Assembly: GCA_947380285.1 (NCBI GenBank)
Contig: CANCQD010000070.1
Location: 1 to 12,637, forward strand
From: Burkholderiaceae bacterium
Lineage (GTDB): Bacteria; Pseudomonadota; Gammaproteobacteria; Burkholderiales; Burkholderiaceae
Length of the DNA: 12,637 bases
Direction of reading: 5' to 3'
In this document: one piece after another, positions 7,131 to 12,637 of the stretch
How the letters are laid out: each line of letters opens with the position of its first letter
Numbering within the stretch: the first letter of the stretch is position 1
Notes under the pieces: generated by a model
The model's input: only the letters and a program-made list of their open reading frames with translations
Databases searched by the model: none
Told to the model about the DNA's origin: nothing
Position numbers and translations under genes: made by a program

Positions 7131-7688
7131 ATGATCTGGAAACCCAGCCCAATAGCTATTTTTGGCCTTGCAATCATTAGCGCGCCCATTATTGCGCATG
7201 CAAAAATTTATGTTTCGGCAGAGCAAACTCAAAAAATTCTATTCCCAAATAAAACGCTAACGATAAATCCCATCATCATTACAGATGATCTACAAGAAAA
7301 GATGCGTGCTGCGTCCAGTATCCGCTACCCATTCCAGGGGCAGCGCATCTGGAAATCGGCTGATGGCGGCTGGCTTGTAATTGACGAAGTCATTGGCAAA
7401 CATGAAATGGTCACTTATGCAGTAGCGCTTAGTGCAACCGGTGGCATCCTAGGAATTGAAATCCTAGAATACGTTGAATCCTATGGGTATGAGGTTGCAG
7501 AGCCCCAATGGCGTAAGCAATTTATTGGCAAGACGGTAAACGACCCCATCAAGCTTAACCAAGATATCCAGAATATTAGTGGCGCAACGCTTTCTTGCAA
7601 GCATATTACAGATGGCGTCAAGCGTGTAACGGTCTTATACGATTTGGCACTAAAGAATACCAATTCAAAGTCCAGTCCTAGCAAGTAG
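7131..7688 (+). CDS. Periplasmic FMN-binding domain protein (flavinylation target)
   Basis: A 185-aa protein with a signal peptide (1-24, cleavage after AHA), followed by an FMN-binding domain like those of NqrC and RnfG. The core runs from about 85 to 165. It has the strand region HEMVTYAVALSATGGILGIEIL, then YGYEVAEPQWRKQFIGKT, and the flavinylation site ISGATLS, in which T153 should be linked to FMN through a phosphoester bond. Such proteins carry electrons in the periplasm. The transferase that attaches FMN is encoded next, only seven bases downstream. It is not an NqrC or RnfG, because no other nqr or rnf genes are present and it lacks their membrane anchor. The ATG at 7131 has no clear Shine-Dalgarno sequence but gives a clean signal peptide. 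Confidence 0.85.
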   Translation: MIWKPSPIAIFGLAIISAPIIAHAKIYVSAEQTQKILFPNKTLTINPIIITDDLQEKMRAASSIRYPFQGQRIWKSADGGWLVIDEVIGKHEMVTYAVALSATGGILGIEILEYVESYGYEVAEPQWRKQFIGKTVNDPIKLNQDIQNISGATLSCKHITDGVKRVTVLYDLALKNTNSKSSPSK

Positions 7689-7695
7689 GTAAAAA

Positions 7696-8517
7696 ATGAT
7701 TCGATGCAAACCCCTACTTGGAACCTTTGTTGAAATCTCCATAGATCAAGATGATGGGCAAGTAGCCATTGAGAATGCTTTTGCAGCCATTCAAAACGTT
7801 CATGGCCTGATGGGATTTCATGATCCTAAAAGCGAGCTCAGCCAAATTAATCAGCACGCCCACTTAAAGGTCGTTGAAATTCATCCGTGGACTGCCCAAG
7901 TCATCCGAATTGCGAAAGAGGTTCATATTGCATCTAATGGCTTATTTAATTGTGGAATCGGCCACCGACTGGTTGCCGCAGGCTTGCTTCCGGGCCATAT
8001 TACCCTGTCAAATCATGAGCTCGGTGGAATTGAAGATATTTACTTTTTAGCGCCCGACTTGATAAAGTCCTCCCGTCCAGCCTGCTTGGATCTGGGTGGA
8101 ATTGCTAAGGGTTTTGCGGTAGATATGGCGGTTAGAGTCTTAATATCAGAAGGCATTACATCAGGCTCAGTAAACGCCGGTGGGGACCTGCGGGTATTCG
8201 GGGACACTTCTCTTCCTATTCAAGTTCGCAACCCTGAAACCCCTAATGAGATTATTGAAATTGGTTCTTTGAAAAACGGCGCCATTGCCACGAGTAGCCT
8301 TTACTTTGCAAAAAGAGATCGTCAGAAGAGTCACATCATTAATCCATTAGCTCAGCATTTTTCTGAAGTTCATGCAGAGTTTTCCGGATCATTCTCCATT
8401 CTTGCAAAAGAATGTGTCTATGCAGATGCATTAACAAAGGTTCTTGCGCTATCCAATAATGAGCATCACCCTTGTTTTAATAGATTCTCAGCACAAGCCA
8501 TCAGGATTACCGCATGA
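7696..8517 (+). CDS. apbE: FAD:protein FMN transferase (ApbE)
   Basis: A 273-aa ApbE-family enzyme that moves FMN from FAD onto a threonine or serine of target proteins in the presence of magnesium. Motifs appear in order: the entry CKPLLGTFVEIS (4-15), HDPKSELSQIN (42-52), LDLGGIAKGFAVD (131-143), NAGGDLRVFG (160-169), AIATSS (196-201), H-I-I-N-P (213-217) and ADALTKVL (243-250) with D244 as a magnesium ligand. The obvious substrate is T153 of the preceding FMN-binding protein. An in-frame stop directly upstream of the ATG rules out a longer protein, so this ApbE lacks the usual lipoprotein or signal sequence. The ribosome binding site is TAGGT. Its TGA overlaps the next ATG by four bases (ATGA), implying translational coupling to the membrane protein. 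Confidence 0.9.
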   Translation: MIRCKPLLGTFVEISIDQDDGQVAIENAFAAIQNVHGLMGFHDPKSELSQINQHAHLKVVEIHPWTAQVIRIAKEVHIASNGLFNCGIGHRLVAAGLLPGHITLSNHELGGIEDIYFLAPDLIKSSRPACLDLGGIAKGFAVDMAVRVLISEGITSGSVNAGGDLRVFGDTSLPIQVRNPETPNEIIEIGSLKNGAIATSSLYFAKRDRQKSHIINPLAQHFSEVHAEFSGSFSILAKECVYADALTKVLALSNNEHHPCFNRFSAQAIRITA

Positions 8518-8924
8518 GTCGCCTTGGGAAGATGCCGAACTGGCAACGAACGTTTGTCATCTATGGCATGGCAACCTGCTTCATTACAGGGCTGATGTAT
8601 TTACTAGGTCATCAATTCCTAATTCAAAGAACCGCCCTTGGCACCCACAGCATCCTTGCGGCCCACGGTATTACTGCAATATTGGCAACCTTGGCTCTTG
8701 GCTCGGTATTACCATTCCACCTCAAGGCAGGCTATAAGTCTAAGAAGCAATGGTGGAGCGGCATTAGTCAGTTGGGTTTTCTTGCCGTACTGCTTATTTC
8801 TGGTGCTCTTCTATATTACGGACCTGAAGAGATCAGGGATGGAGTAATAGACACCCATTGGATAACGGGCCTCCTATTTTTTACTATTTTTATCTTTCAT
8901 AGTTTTAGCGCCAAAACTAAATAA
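8514..8924 (+). CDS. Four-helix membrane protein, candidate heme b electron-transfer subunit
   Basis: A 136-aa inner-membrane protein with four predicted helices at about 13-31, 45-66, 84-102 and 114-130. It has six histidines, at 33, 45, 51, 69, 115 and 129. H115 and H129 lie 14 residues apart in the last helix (THWITGLLFFTIFIFHSF). H45/H51 and H69 bracket the second helix. This resembles the spacing of bis-histidine heme b ligands in ferric-reductase-like and cytochrome b561-like bundles and in DUF4405-type proteins near flavinylated proteins. The family call is uncertain. The ATG overlaps the apbE stop, with AGGA eight bases upstream, so it is the last gene of the flavin operon. It would pass quinol or cytoplasmic electrons to the periplasmic FMN protein. 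No clear terminator follows, and the next gene converges 35 bases on. Confidence 0.7.
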   Translation: MSRLGKMPNWQRTFVIYGMATCFITGLMYLLGHQFLIQRTALGTHSILAAHGITAILATLALGSVLPFHLKAGYKSKKQWWSGISQLGFLAVLLISGALLYYGPEEIRDGVIDTHWITGLLFFTIFIFHSFSAKTK

Positions 8925-8959
8925 AAGCGTATCTCACGCATACACGCCAGAATTGAATT

Positions 8960-9271
8960 TTATCTTTTGCAATAATGTTTATAAAGCAAGCTCATTACTG
9001 CTACTGCAACCTCGCTAGCAAGTGAATAGTAAATTTGCTTACCTTCTCTGCGTGTCTTGACTAACTTTTCTTTGCGTAGCACCGTTAATTGCTGGGACAA
9101 CGTAGGTTGATGTAGATCCAAGGCCGCCTCTAGCTCACTGACACATTTTTCCCCTTGGCCGATTTCGCATAACAACATCATGCGATCACTGTTAGATAAG
9201 ACTTTCATTAACTTGCAGGCATCAGCGGCTGATGCCTGCATTTTTTTAAGTTCAGATTTACTAATAGTCAT
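8960..9271 (-). CDS. bigR: BigR/SqrR-like persulfide-sensing ArsR repressor
   Basis: A 103-aa winged-helix ArsR-family regulator. The recognition region HQPTLSQQLTVLRKEKLVKTRREGKQIYYSL (54-84) is typical of BigR-type proteins. Two cysteines fit the family's persulfide/tetrasulfide switch: C35 in MLLCEIG and C101 at the C-terminus. Their separation of 66 residues equals that recalled for the dithiol pair of BigR and SqrR. C19 and C43 are extra. It should bind DNA when reduced and release it when reactive sulfur links the two cysteines. The gene follows blh with a single base between stop and start, so it is translated from the same message. The probable operator is the palindrome at 10170-10192, making the locus autoregulated. 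Metal sensing is less likely, since no ELCVCDL-type motif is present. Confidence 0.87.
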   Translation of the reverse strand: MTISKSELKKMQASAADACKLMKVLSNSDRMMLLCEIGQGEKCVSELEAALDLHQPTLSQQLTVLRKEKLVKTRREGKQIYYSLASEVAVAVMSLLYKHYCKR

Positions 9272-9272
9272 T

Positions 9273-10145
9273 TCAAAGAGTATTTAAAGGGATTTTTAGG
9301 AAGGATTTGCCATTAGACTCTGGCTCGGGTAGATGCCCTGCCCGGATATTAATCTGAATTGATGGCAGTATGAGAGTGGGTACCTCTAAGGTGGCATCCC
9401 GTGCATTACGCATTTGCACAAACTCAGCCTCACTGATGCCATCATGCACGTGAATATTGGATTGCTTTTCCTCCCCTACGGTTGTGCAATATGCCGCAGG
9501 ACGATTTGACGGTGGATAGTCATGGCACATGTACAACTTGGTTTTATCTGGATACGCCAATACCTTCTGAATCGACTGATACAAGGTATTCGCATTGCCG
9601 CCAGGGAAGTCGCAACGCGCTGTACCAACATCTGGCATAAACAAAGTATCCCCAACAAAAAGAGAGTCTCCAATTTCATAAGCCATGCATGCAGGGGTAT
9701 GCCCAGGTACATAAAGAGCCTTTAACGAGAGGTCTCCAAATGACAAGGACTCTCCATCCTTTAAGAGATAGTCAAATTGGGATCCATCAATCGCAAACTG
9801 GTCGTCAAGGTTGAAAACACCCTTAAAAACGTTTTGCACGCTAGTGATGCTATCCCCAATGACAATCTTGCCGCCTAACTTACTCTGTATATAAGGCGCT
9901 GCCGTAAGGTGATCTGCATGGGCATGGGTTTCTAAAATCCAGATCAACTGTAATTGCTCGCTTTGTATAAAGCCAATCACCTCGTCAGCAGACTGGGTGG
10001 AAGTTCTGCCGGATTTAGGGTCATAGTTCATGACTGAGTCAATTACTACACATGGACTCTTCTTGCCTCCATAAACTACATGAGTAAAAGTCCACGTTTC
10101 TGGATCAAAAAACGTTTTAACATTAGCGAGAGAGTTTGGGTTCAT
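9273..10145 (-). CDS. blh: Persulfide dioxygenase-type MBL hydrolase (Blh/ETHE1-like)
   Basis: A 290-aa metallo-beta-lactamase-fold protein of the ETHE1/Blh branch, which oxidises glutathione persulfide to sulfite with a mononuclear iron. The ligand set is visible: THAHADHL (H74, H76, D78, H79), PGHT (H149), GDTLF (D166) and CHDY (H208). The RCDFPGG segment (177-183) after the aspartate ligand is typical of this branch. I chose the ATG at 10145. AGGA sits nine bases upstream of it, whereas the frame's earlier start at 10163 is a TTG inside that leader. The C-terminal 60 residues (VHDGISEAEFVQMRNARDATLEVPTLILPSIQINIRAG) follow the Blh pattern. It is the first gene of the minus arm, divergent from the sulfite-exporter-like gene, which fits detoxification of H2S-derived persulfide to sulfite and its export. 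Confidence 0.9.
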   Translation of the reverse strand: MNPNSLANVKTFFDPETWTFTHVVYGGKKSPCVVIDSVMNYDPKSGRTSTQSADEVIGFIQSEQLQLIWILETHAHADHLTAAPYIQSKLGGKIVIGDSITSVQNVFKGVFNLDDQFAIDGSQFDYLLKDGESLSFGDLSLKALYVPGHTPACMAYEIGDSLFVGDTLFMPDVGTARCDFPGGNANTLYQSIQKVLAYPDKTKLYMCHDYPPSNRPAAYCTTVGEEKQSNIHVHDGISEAEFVQMRNARDATLEVPTLILPSIQINIRAGHLPEPESNGKSFLKIPLNTL

Positions 10146-10169
10146 AGCAGTTTTTCCTTGCAATACCGT

Positions 10170-10192
10170 ATTTACTCTTGAAAAGAGTAAAT
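10170..10192. promoter_or_regulatory. Perfect 23-bp palindrome, probable BigR operator
   Basis: ATTTACTCTT (10170-10179) and AAGAGTAAAT (10183-10192) are exact reverse complements around GAA. It is the only long perfect dyad I see between the divergent blh and exporter genes. It is AT-rich like known BigR targets and overlaps a possible -35 of the plus-strand promoter. A dimeric ArsR repressor encoded beside it is the natural ligand. Binding is inferred. Confidence 0.75.
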
Positions 10193-10206
10193 GATATATA
10201 TATTTA
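10178..10206 (+). promoter_or_regulatory. Possible promoter of the exporter operon
   Basis: TTGAAA (10178-10183) lies in the centre of the palindrome. TATTTA (10201-10206) follows after 17 bp, with TATATT (10199-10204) as an alternative at 15 bp. The -10 is weak and the tract is so AT-rich that the exact hexamer is uncertain. A start near 10213 would place the 10191 ATG outside the message. Confidence 0.35.
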
Positions 10207-10235
10207 TATATTATCTTAATATAAAATTAATTTCA

Positions 10236-11054
10236 ATGGACTACTCAATCTTCATCAGCCCCTGCTTAGGCCTTATTGTGGGCTTATTAATGGGTCTTAC
10301 TGGTGCAGGGGGCGGCATTCTCTCGGTACCTTTGCTGGTATTTGTTTTACATCTACCAATAGCTGAGGCTGCACCAATTTCTCTATCTGCGATTGCACTA
10401 GCAGCAGGGGTTGGCGCCCTACTCGGACTAAAAAGTAAAATTTTGCGTTACAGAGCAGCTGGCTTCATGGCTATCTTTGGACTCCTCCTTTCCCCGCTTG
10501 GTCTGTGGGTTGCACAAAGGGCTCCCAATGCACCGTTACTGATTCTATTTAGCTGCACTTTATTTTTTGTCTCAACCCGCTTACTACTACAAGCACGAAG
10601 AGAAATTCTTCAGCTCCCAGAGCAAAATCACAAACCGCCCCCATGCCTTATTAATCCAGAGCTTGGTAAATTAAATTGGAATGTCCCATGCGCTAGATCG
10701 CTCATGCTCTCAGGGGGCTGGGCTGGCTTCTTATCAGGTCTGCTGGGTGTGGGCGGTGGTTTTGTCATTGTTCCTGCCTTAAAACGCTATACAGATTTAC
10801 CAGTGCAGTCGATCGTCGCCACCTCTTTAGGGGTGCTTGCAATCATTTCCAGTGGCGGGGTGATATTTTCAGCTATGTCAGGTAATCTGGATTTGGCTCT
10901 TGCGGCACCCTTCTCGCTAGGCGCTTTGTGCGGCCTATTGATTGGTAGAGCAGTAGGTAAAAAGTTAAGCGGCCCCAAACTGCAGCAAATTTTTGCCTTA
11001 CTTACATTCGGAGTTGCTGTGAGCCTTGCTATCAAAGGCATTAATGCCTTATGA
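10236..11054 (+). CDS. TauE/SafE family anion exporter (putative sulfite exporter)
   Basis: A 272-aa integral membrane protein with two homologous halves. Each opens with the family's glycine-rich motif: GLTGAGGGILSVP (20-32) and GLLGVGGGFVIVP (168-180). About eight hydrophobic helices are visible, with a soluble linker near 120-155. TauE/SafE proteins export sulfite, sulfoacetate or related anions. Divergent from a persulfide dioxygenase and a BigR-type repressor, removal of the sulfite made by Blh is the likely role. I chose the ATG at 10236. An in-frame ATG at 10191 would add 15 aromatic-rich residues, but it lies inside the operator palindrome and probably upstream of the transcript start. 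Neither choice is settled: the 10236 ATG lacks a clear Shine-Dalgarno sequence, while AAGAG precedes 10191. The stop overlaps the next start (ATGA). Confidence 0.85.
   Translation: MDYSIFISPCLGLIVGLLMGLTGAGGGILSVPLLVFVLHLPIAEAAPISLSAIALAAGVGALLGLKSKILRYRAAGFMAIFGLLLSPLGLWVAQRAPNAPLLILFSCTLFFVSTRLLLQARREILQLPEQNHKPPPCLINPELGKLNWNVPCARSLMLSGGWAGFLSGLLGVGGGFVIVPALKRYTDLPVQSIVATSLGVLAIISSGGVIFSAMSGNLDLALAAPFSLGALCGLLIGRAVGKKLSGPKLQQIFALLTFGVAVSLAIKGINAL
11035..11050 (+). repeat. Palindrome covering the ribosome binding site of the membrane-protein gene
   Basis: AAGGCATT (11035-11042) and AATGCCTT (11043-11050) form a perfect 16-bp palindrome that ends at the base before the ATG at 11051. In RNA it folds as a 6-bp stem with a UUAA loop that hides the only Shine-Dalgarno-like AAAGG. 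Ribosomes finishing the exporter gene would open it. Confidence 0.45.
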
Positions 11055-11614
11055 AAAAGCCCTTCCACTCTCTTCTCTATATACTTGCAATCAGTCTTTT
11101 GGGAGTTCTGTTGATGACCATTACCAAACCAAGCACTTTTCTATCTAGCTCAATCAGCAGCATTTCAGGAACGGTCAGCAATCTCAACAATGAATTACTT
11201 GAATACGTAAACCCTGAAAAGCCTACGCACGACCATTCCTCTCAATATTACAAACGCTTCTTCATCTCCAAATTTAATTTGGGTGATAAAGCAGTCGAGG
11301 CAAAGTTTTCGTCTCCCATGAAGATTGCCGAAGGCGATGAGATCACTGTATCGGGATATCAAAAAGATGGCGCCCTTCAAGTTCTTGCGTATCACAATCA
11401 AACGCAGCAAGTAACTAGCAATGAGAATTGGGTTGTGCTGGCCTTGGGCTCCCTATTCTTCTTTGCGGTAGCAATTGGCTTACTAAATAGCGAGCTTGTC
11501 ATCGAGGGTGCAATCATTCCCAAGCTCTTTCTATTTGGCTTTACCCTGGTTGCCATATATATGGGCTACAGAGCCTTACTCATTCGGGAAGCTGTAATGC
11601 TACTTTCTAATTAG
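11051..11614 (+). CDS. Hypothetical three-helix membrane protein coupled to the exporter
   Basis: A 187-aa protein I do not recognise. One helix lies at 8-24. A soluble domain at about 40-125 is followed by two helices at about 127-145 and 155-174 and a short C-terminal tail. The soluble part, RFFISKFNLGDKAVEAKFSSPMKIAEGDEITVSGYQKDGALQVLAYHNQTQQV (70-121), has the rhythm of a small five-stranded OB-like barrel. This recalls NfeD or other membrane-linked OB proteins, but without a clear match. Its ATG overlaps the exporter stop by four bases and no separate promoter is visible, so it belongs to the putatively BigR-controlled operon. A role in sulfur stress is inferred from context only. A strong bidirectional terminator follows. 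Confidence 0.75.
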   Translation: MKKPFHSLLYILAISLLGVLLMTITKPSTFLSSSISSISGTVSNLNNELLEYVNPEKPTHDHSSQYYKRFFISKFNLGDKAVEAKFSSPMKIAEGDEITVSGYQKDGALQVLAYHNQTQQVTSNENWVVLALGSLFFFAVAIGLLNSELVIEGAIIPKLFLFGFTLVAIYMGYRALLIREAVMLLSN

Positions 11615-11650
11615 ATAGCCAATGAAGCAGTTTGTTCGTGTCGACCAAAT

Positions 11651-11680
11651 AAAAAAGCCCTTATTACTAAGGGCTTTTTT
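11651..11680. terminator. Bidirectional rho-independent terminator
   Basis: A perfect 13-bp stem, AAAAAAGCCCTTA (11651-11663) with TAAGGGCTTTTTT (11668-11680), closes a TTAC loop. T6 follows on the plus strand and, by symmetry, on the minus strand. It ends the exporter operon (plus) and the liv operon (minus). Confidence 0.95.
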
Positions 11681-11704
11681 ACTACAGGTAATTTAGATGG
11701 CTAC

Positions 11705-12433
11705 TTAGTGACCGCCAGCACCGCCTAAGTATGCTGCTTTAACAGCAGGATCATCCTTAAGCTTTTCAGCAGGTCCGTGAGTAGCGATTTTGCCGTTCTC
11801 AAGAACATAGCCATAGTCAGCGACATTCAAGGCAGCAGCAGCGAACTGCTCAACCAACAACATCGTTACACCTTGAGACTTCAAGTCAGAAATGATCCTA
11901 AACACTTCTTCAACCAAGATTGGCGCTAGACCCATTGATGGCTCATCCAAGAGGATAATTTCTGGGTTCAGCATCACAGCACGTGCCATAGCCAACATCT
12001 GCTGCTCACCACCAGACAAGGTTCCTGCCAATTGATTGCGACGCTCTTTAAGGCGTGGGAACATTTCCAGAGACTTCTCGAGATCGTTCTTGATGTCGCC
12101 TTTTGGACGACTGCCTGTGAAGCGTGGAAATGCGCCAAGCAATAAATTGTCAGTGACTGACATCGTCGTAAATACACGACGACCCTCAGGACTATGAGCT
12201 AAGCCTAAGCGGGCAATTTTATGAGAGTCGTAACCATCAATTTTTTCGCCGCCCAAAGTGACTTCACCAGCAGTTGGCTTAATCATGCCTGTGATAGCAC
12301 GCATGGTGGTGGTTTTGCCAGCACCGTTTGAGCCAATCAAGGTAATTACTTGCCCTTTGGGAACATCAATATTGATGCCGTGGAGGACTTTAACTTTGCC
12401 GTAGCCTGCTTCAAGATTCTTAATAGATAACAT
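11705..12433 (-). CDS. livF: Branched-chain amino-acid ABC transporter ATPase LivF
   Basis: A 242-aa ABC ATPase of the LivF type, one of the two nucleotide-binding subunits that power LivHM-type importers of branched-chain amino acids or related compounds such as urea or amides. Visible motifs are Walker A GSNGAGKT (34-41), SPEGRRVFTTMSV (81-93), the signature LSGGEQQ (139-145), Walker B IILLDEPS (159-166) and LLVEQ (192-196), where the usual switch histidine is glutamine as in other LivF proteins. The length is normal for the family. It lies 30 bases after the livG stop in the same orientation and is the last gene of the operon, with a strong terminator 25 bases beyond its stop codon. The substrate cannot be told from the ATPase. 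Confidence 0.95.
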   Translation of the reverse strand: MLSIKNLEAGYGKVKVLHGINIDVPKGQVITLIGSNGAGKTTTMRAITGMIKPTAGEVTLGGEKIDGYDSHKIARLGLAHSPEGRRVFTTMSVTDNLLLGAFPRFTGSRPKGDIKNDLEKSLEMFPRLKERRNQLAGTLSGGEQQMLAMARAVMLNPEIILLDEPSMGLAPILVEEVFRIISDLKSQGVTMLLVEQFAAAALNVADYGYVLENGKIATHGPAEKLKDDPAVKAAYLGGAGGH

Positions 12434-12463
12434 GGTATTTACCGATTCAATATGTTCTAGTGA

Positions 12464-12637
12464 TTAAGTGCCCAAGTAGGCATGAATCACCTTCTCGTCT
12501 GCCTGAACTTCAGCTGGTTTACCTTCTGCAATCTTCTGACCGAAGTCCAATACAGAAACGGTATCGCAAACTGACATCACCACATCCATGTGATGCTCAA
12601 TCAGGATGAAGGTAATACCGCTATCGCGGATCTTACG
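12464..12637 (-). CDS. livG: Branched-chain amino-acid ABC transporter ATPase LivG (3' end only)
   Basis: The last 57 codons of a minus-strand gene that enters from the right edge and stops with TAA at 12464-12466. The peptide contains GITFILIEHHMDVVMSVCDTVSVLDFGQKIAEG and ends HAYLGT. The IEHHMDVVM switch-histidine segment and the VLDFGQKIAEG D-loop-distal strand are typical of LivG, the partner ATPase of LivF. Walker A, the signature and Walker B are outside the window. Order and spacing with livF support one operon. Confidence 0.93.
   Translation of the reverse strand, partial: RKIRDSGITFILIEHHMDVVMSVCDTVSVLDFGQKIAEGKPAEVQADEKVIHAYLGT

Noticed and set aside
7131..7688. FMN-binding protein as an NqrC or RnfG subunit
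   Set aside because: No other Nqr or Rnf subunits flank it, it has a cleavable signal rather than an N-terminal anchor, and it pairs with apbE in an iron-type operon.
8925..8959. Hairpin between the four-helix gene and bigR as a terminator
   Set aside because: Only a 4-bp GCGT/ACGC stem with imperfect extensions and no T-tract was found.
9270..9287. Second repressor half-site (TACTCTTTGAAA on the minus strand) at the blh/bigR junction
   Set aside because: It resembles one arm of the operator but has an extra base, no dyad partner, and lies in coding sequence. It is probably chance.
10146..10163. Longer Blh start at a TTG (10163)
   Set aside because: The TTG overlaps the AGGA ribosome binding site serving the ATG at 10145, and the extra six residues resemble nothing in the family.
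10191..10235. Longer exporter start at the ATG at 10191 (15 extra residues)
   Set aside because: The ATG is the last part of the perfect palindrome and lies upstream of the likely transcript start. The added residues are low-complexity and encoded by an AT tract. Not fully excluded, because AAGAG precedes it.

Overview
The window looks like a chromosomal stretch of a low-GC (mid-40s % by eye) betaproteobacterium. A Polynucleobacter-like member of the Burkholderiales is my best guess. The reasons are a monomeric-type NADP isocitrate dehydrogenase, a DUF6352 protein, a LivF/LivG amino-acid ABC cassette, compact gene spacing and classical sigma70 and Fur-like signals. This assignment is inferred from gene content, not from a search. 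No phage, insertion sequence, CRISPR array, tRNA or rRNA was seen.

Left part (1-5860), mostly housekeeping and singletons. It starts with the 5' end of icd (minus strand), then an MFS transporter (plus) that converges with a DUF6352 protein (minus, 4-nt overlap). An FKBP-type peptidyl-prolyl isomerase follows with its own promoter and a strong bidirectional terminator. Next is a membrane-anchored lytic transglycosylase (minus). A 496-bp AT-rich gap then holds two perfect dyads. After the gap come a secreted DNA/RNA non-specific endonuclease with an unexplained C-terminal extension and a small DUF3820 protein (minus).

Middle part (5911-8924), the most interesting block. Five tightly packed plus-strand genes follow a promoter covered by two nearly identical Fur-box-like 19-mers. 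They encode a DUF6662 outer-membrane-type protein, an unknown 59-aa protein, a periplasmic FMN-binding-domain protein with an S-G-A-T flavinylation site, an ApbE flavin transferase and a four-helix, histidine-rich membrane protein that could bind heme b. Together they read as an iron-regulated, flavin-based electron-transfer system across the envelope, plausibly for ferric-iron or siderophore reduction. The function is inferred.

Right part (8960-11680), a sulfur-stress locus. A BigR/SqrR-like ArsR repressor with the dithiol cysteine spacing (C35/C101, 66 apart) and an ETHE1/Blh-type persulfide dioxygenase lie on the minus strand. A TauE/SafE exporter and a new three-helix membrane protein lie divergently on the plus strand. 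A perfect 23-bp palindrome between the two arms is the obvious operator. A bidirectional terminator separates this from livF and the 3' end of livG (minus), the ATPase subunits of a branched-chain amino-acid type ABC importer.
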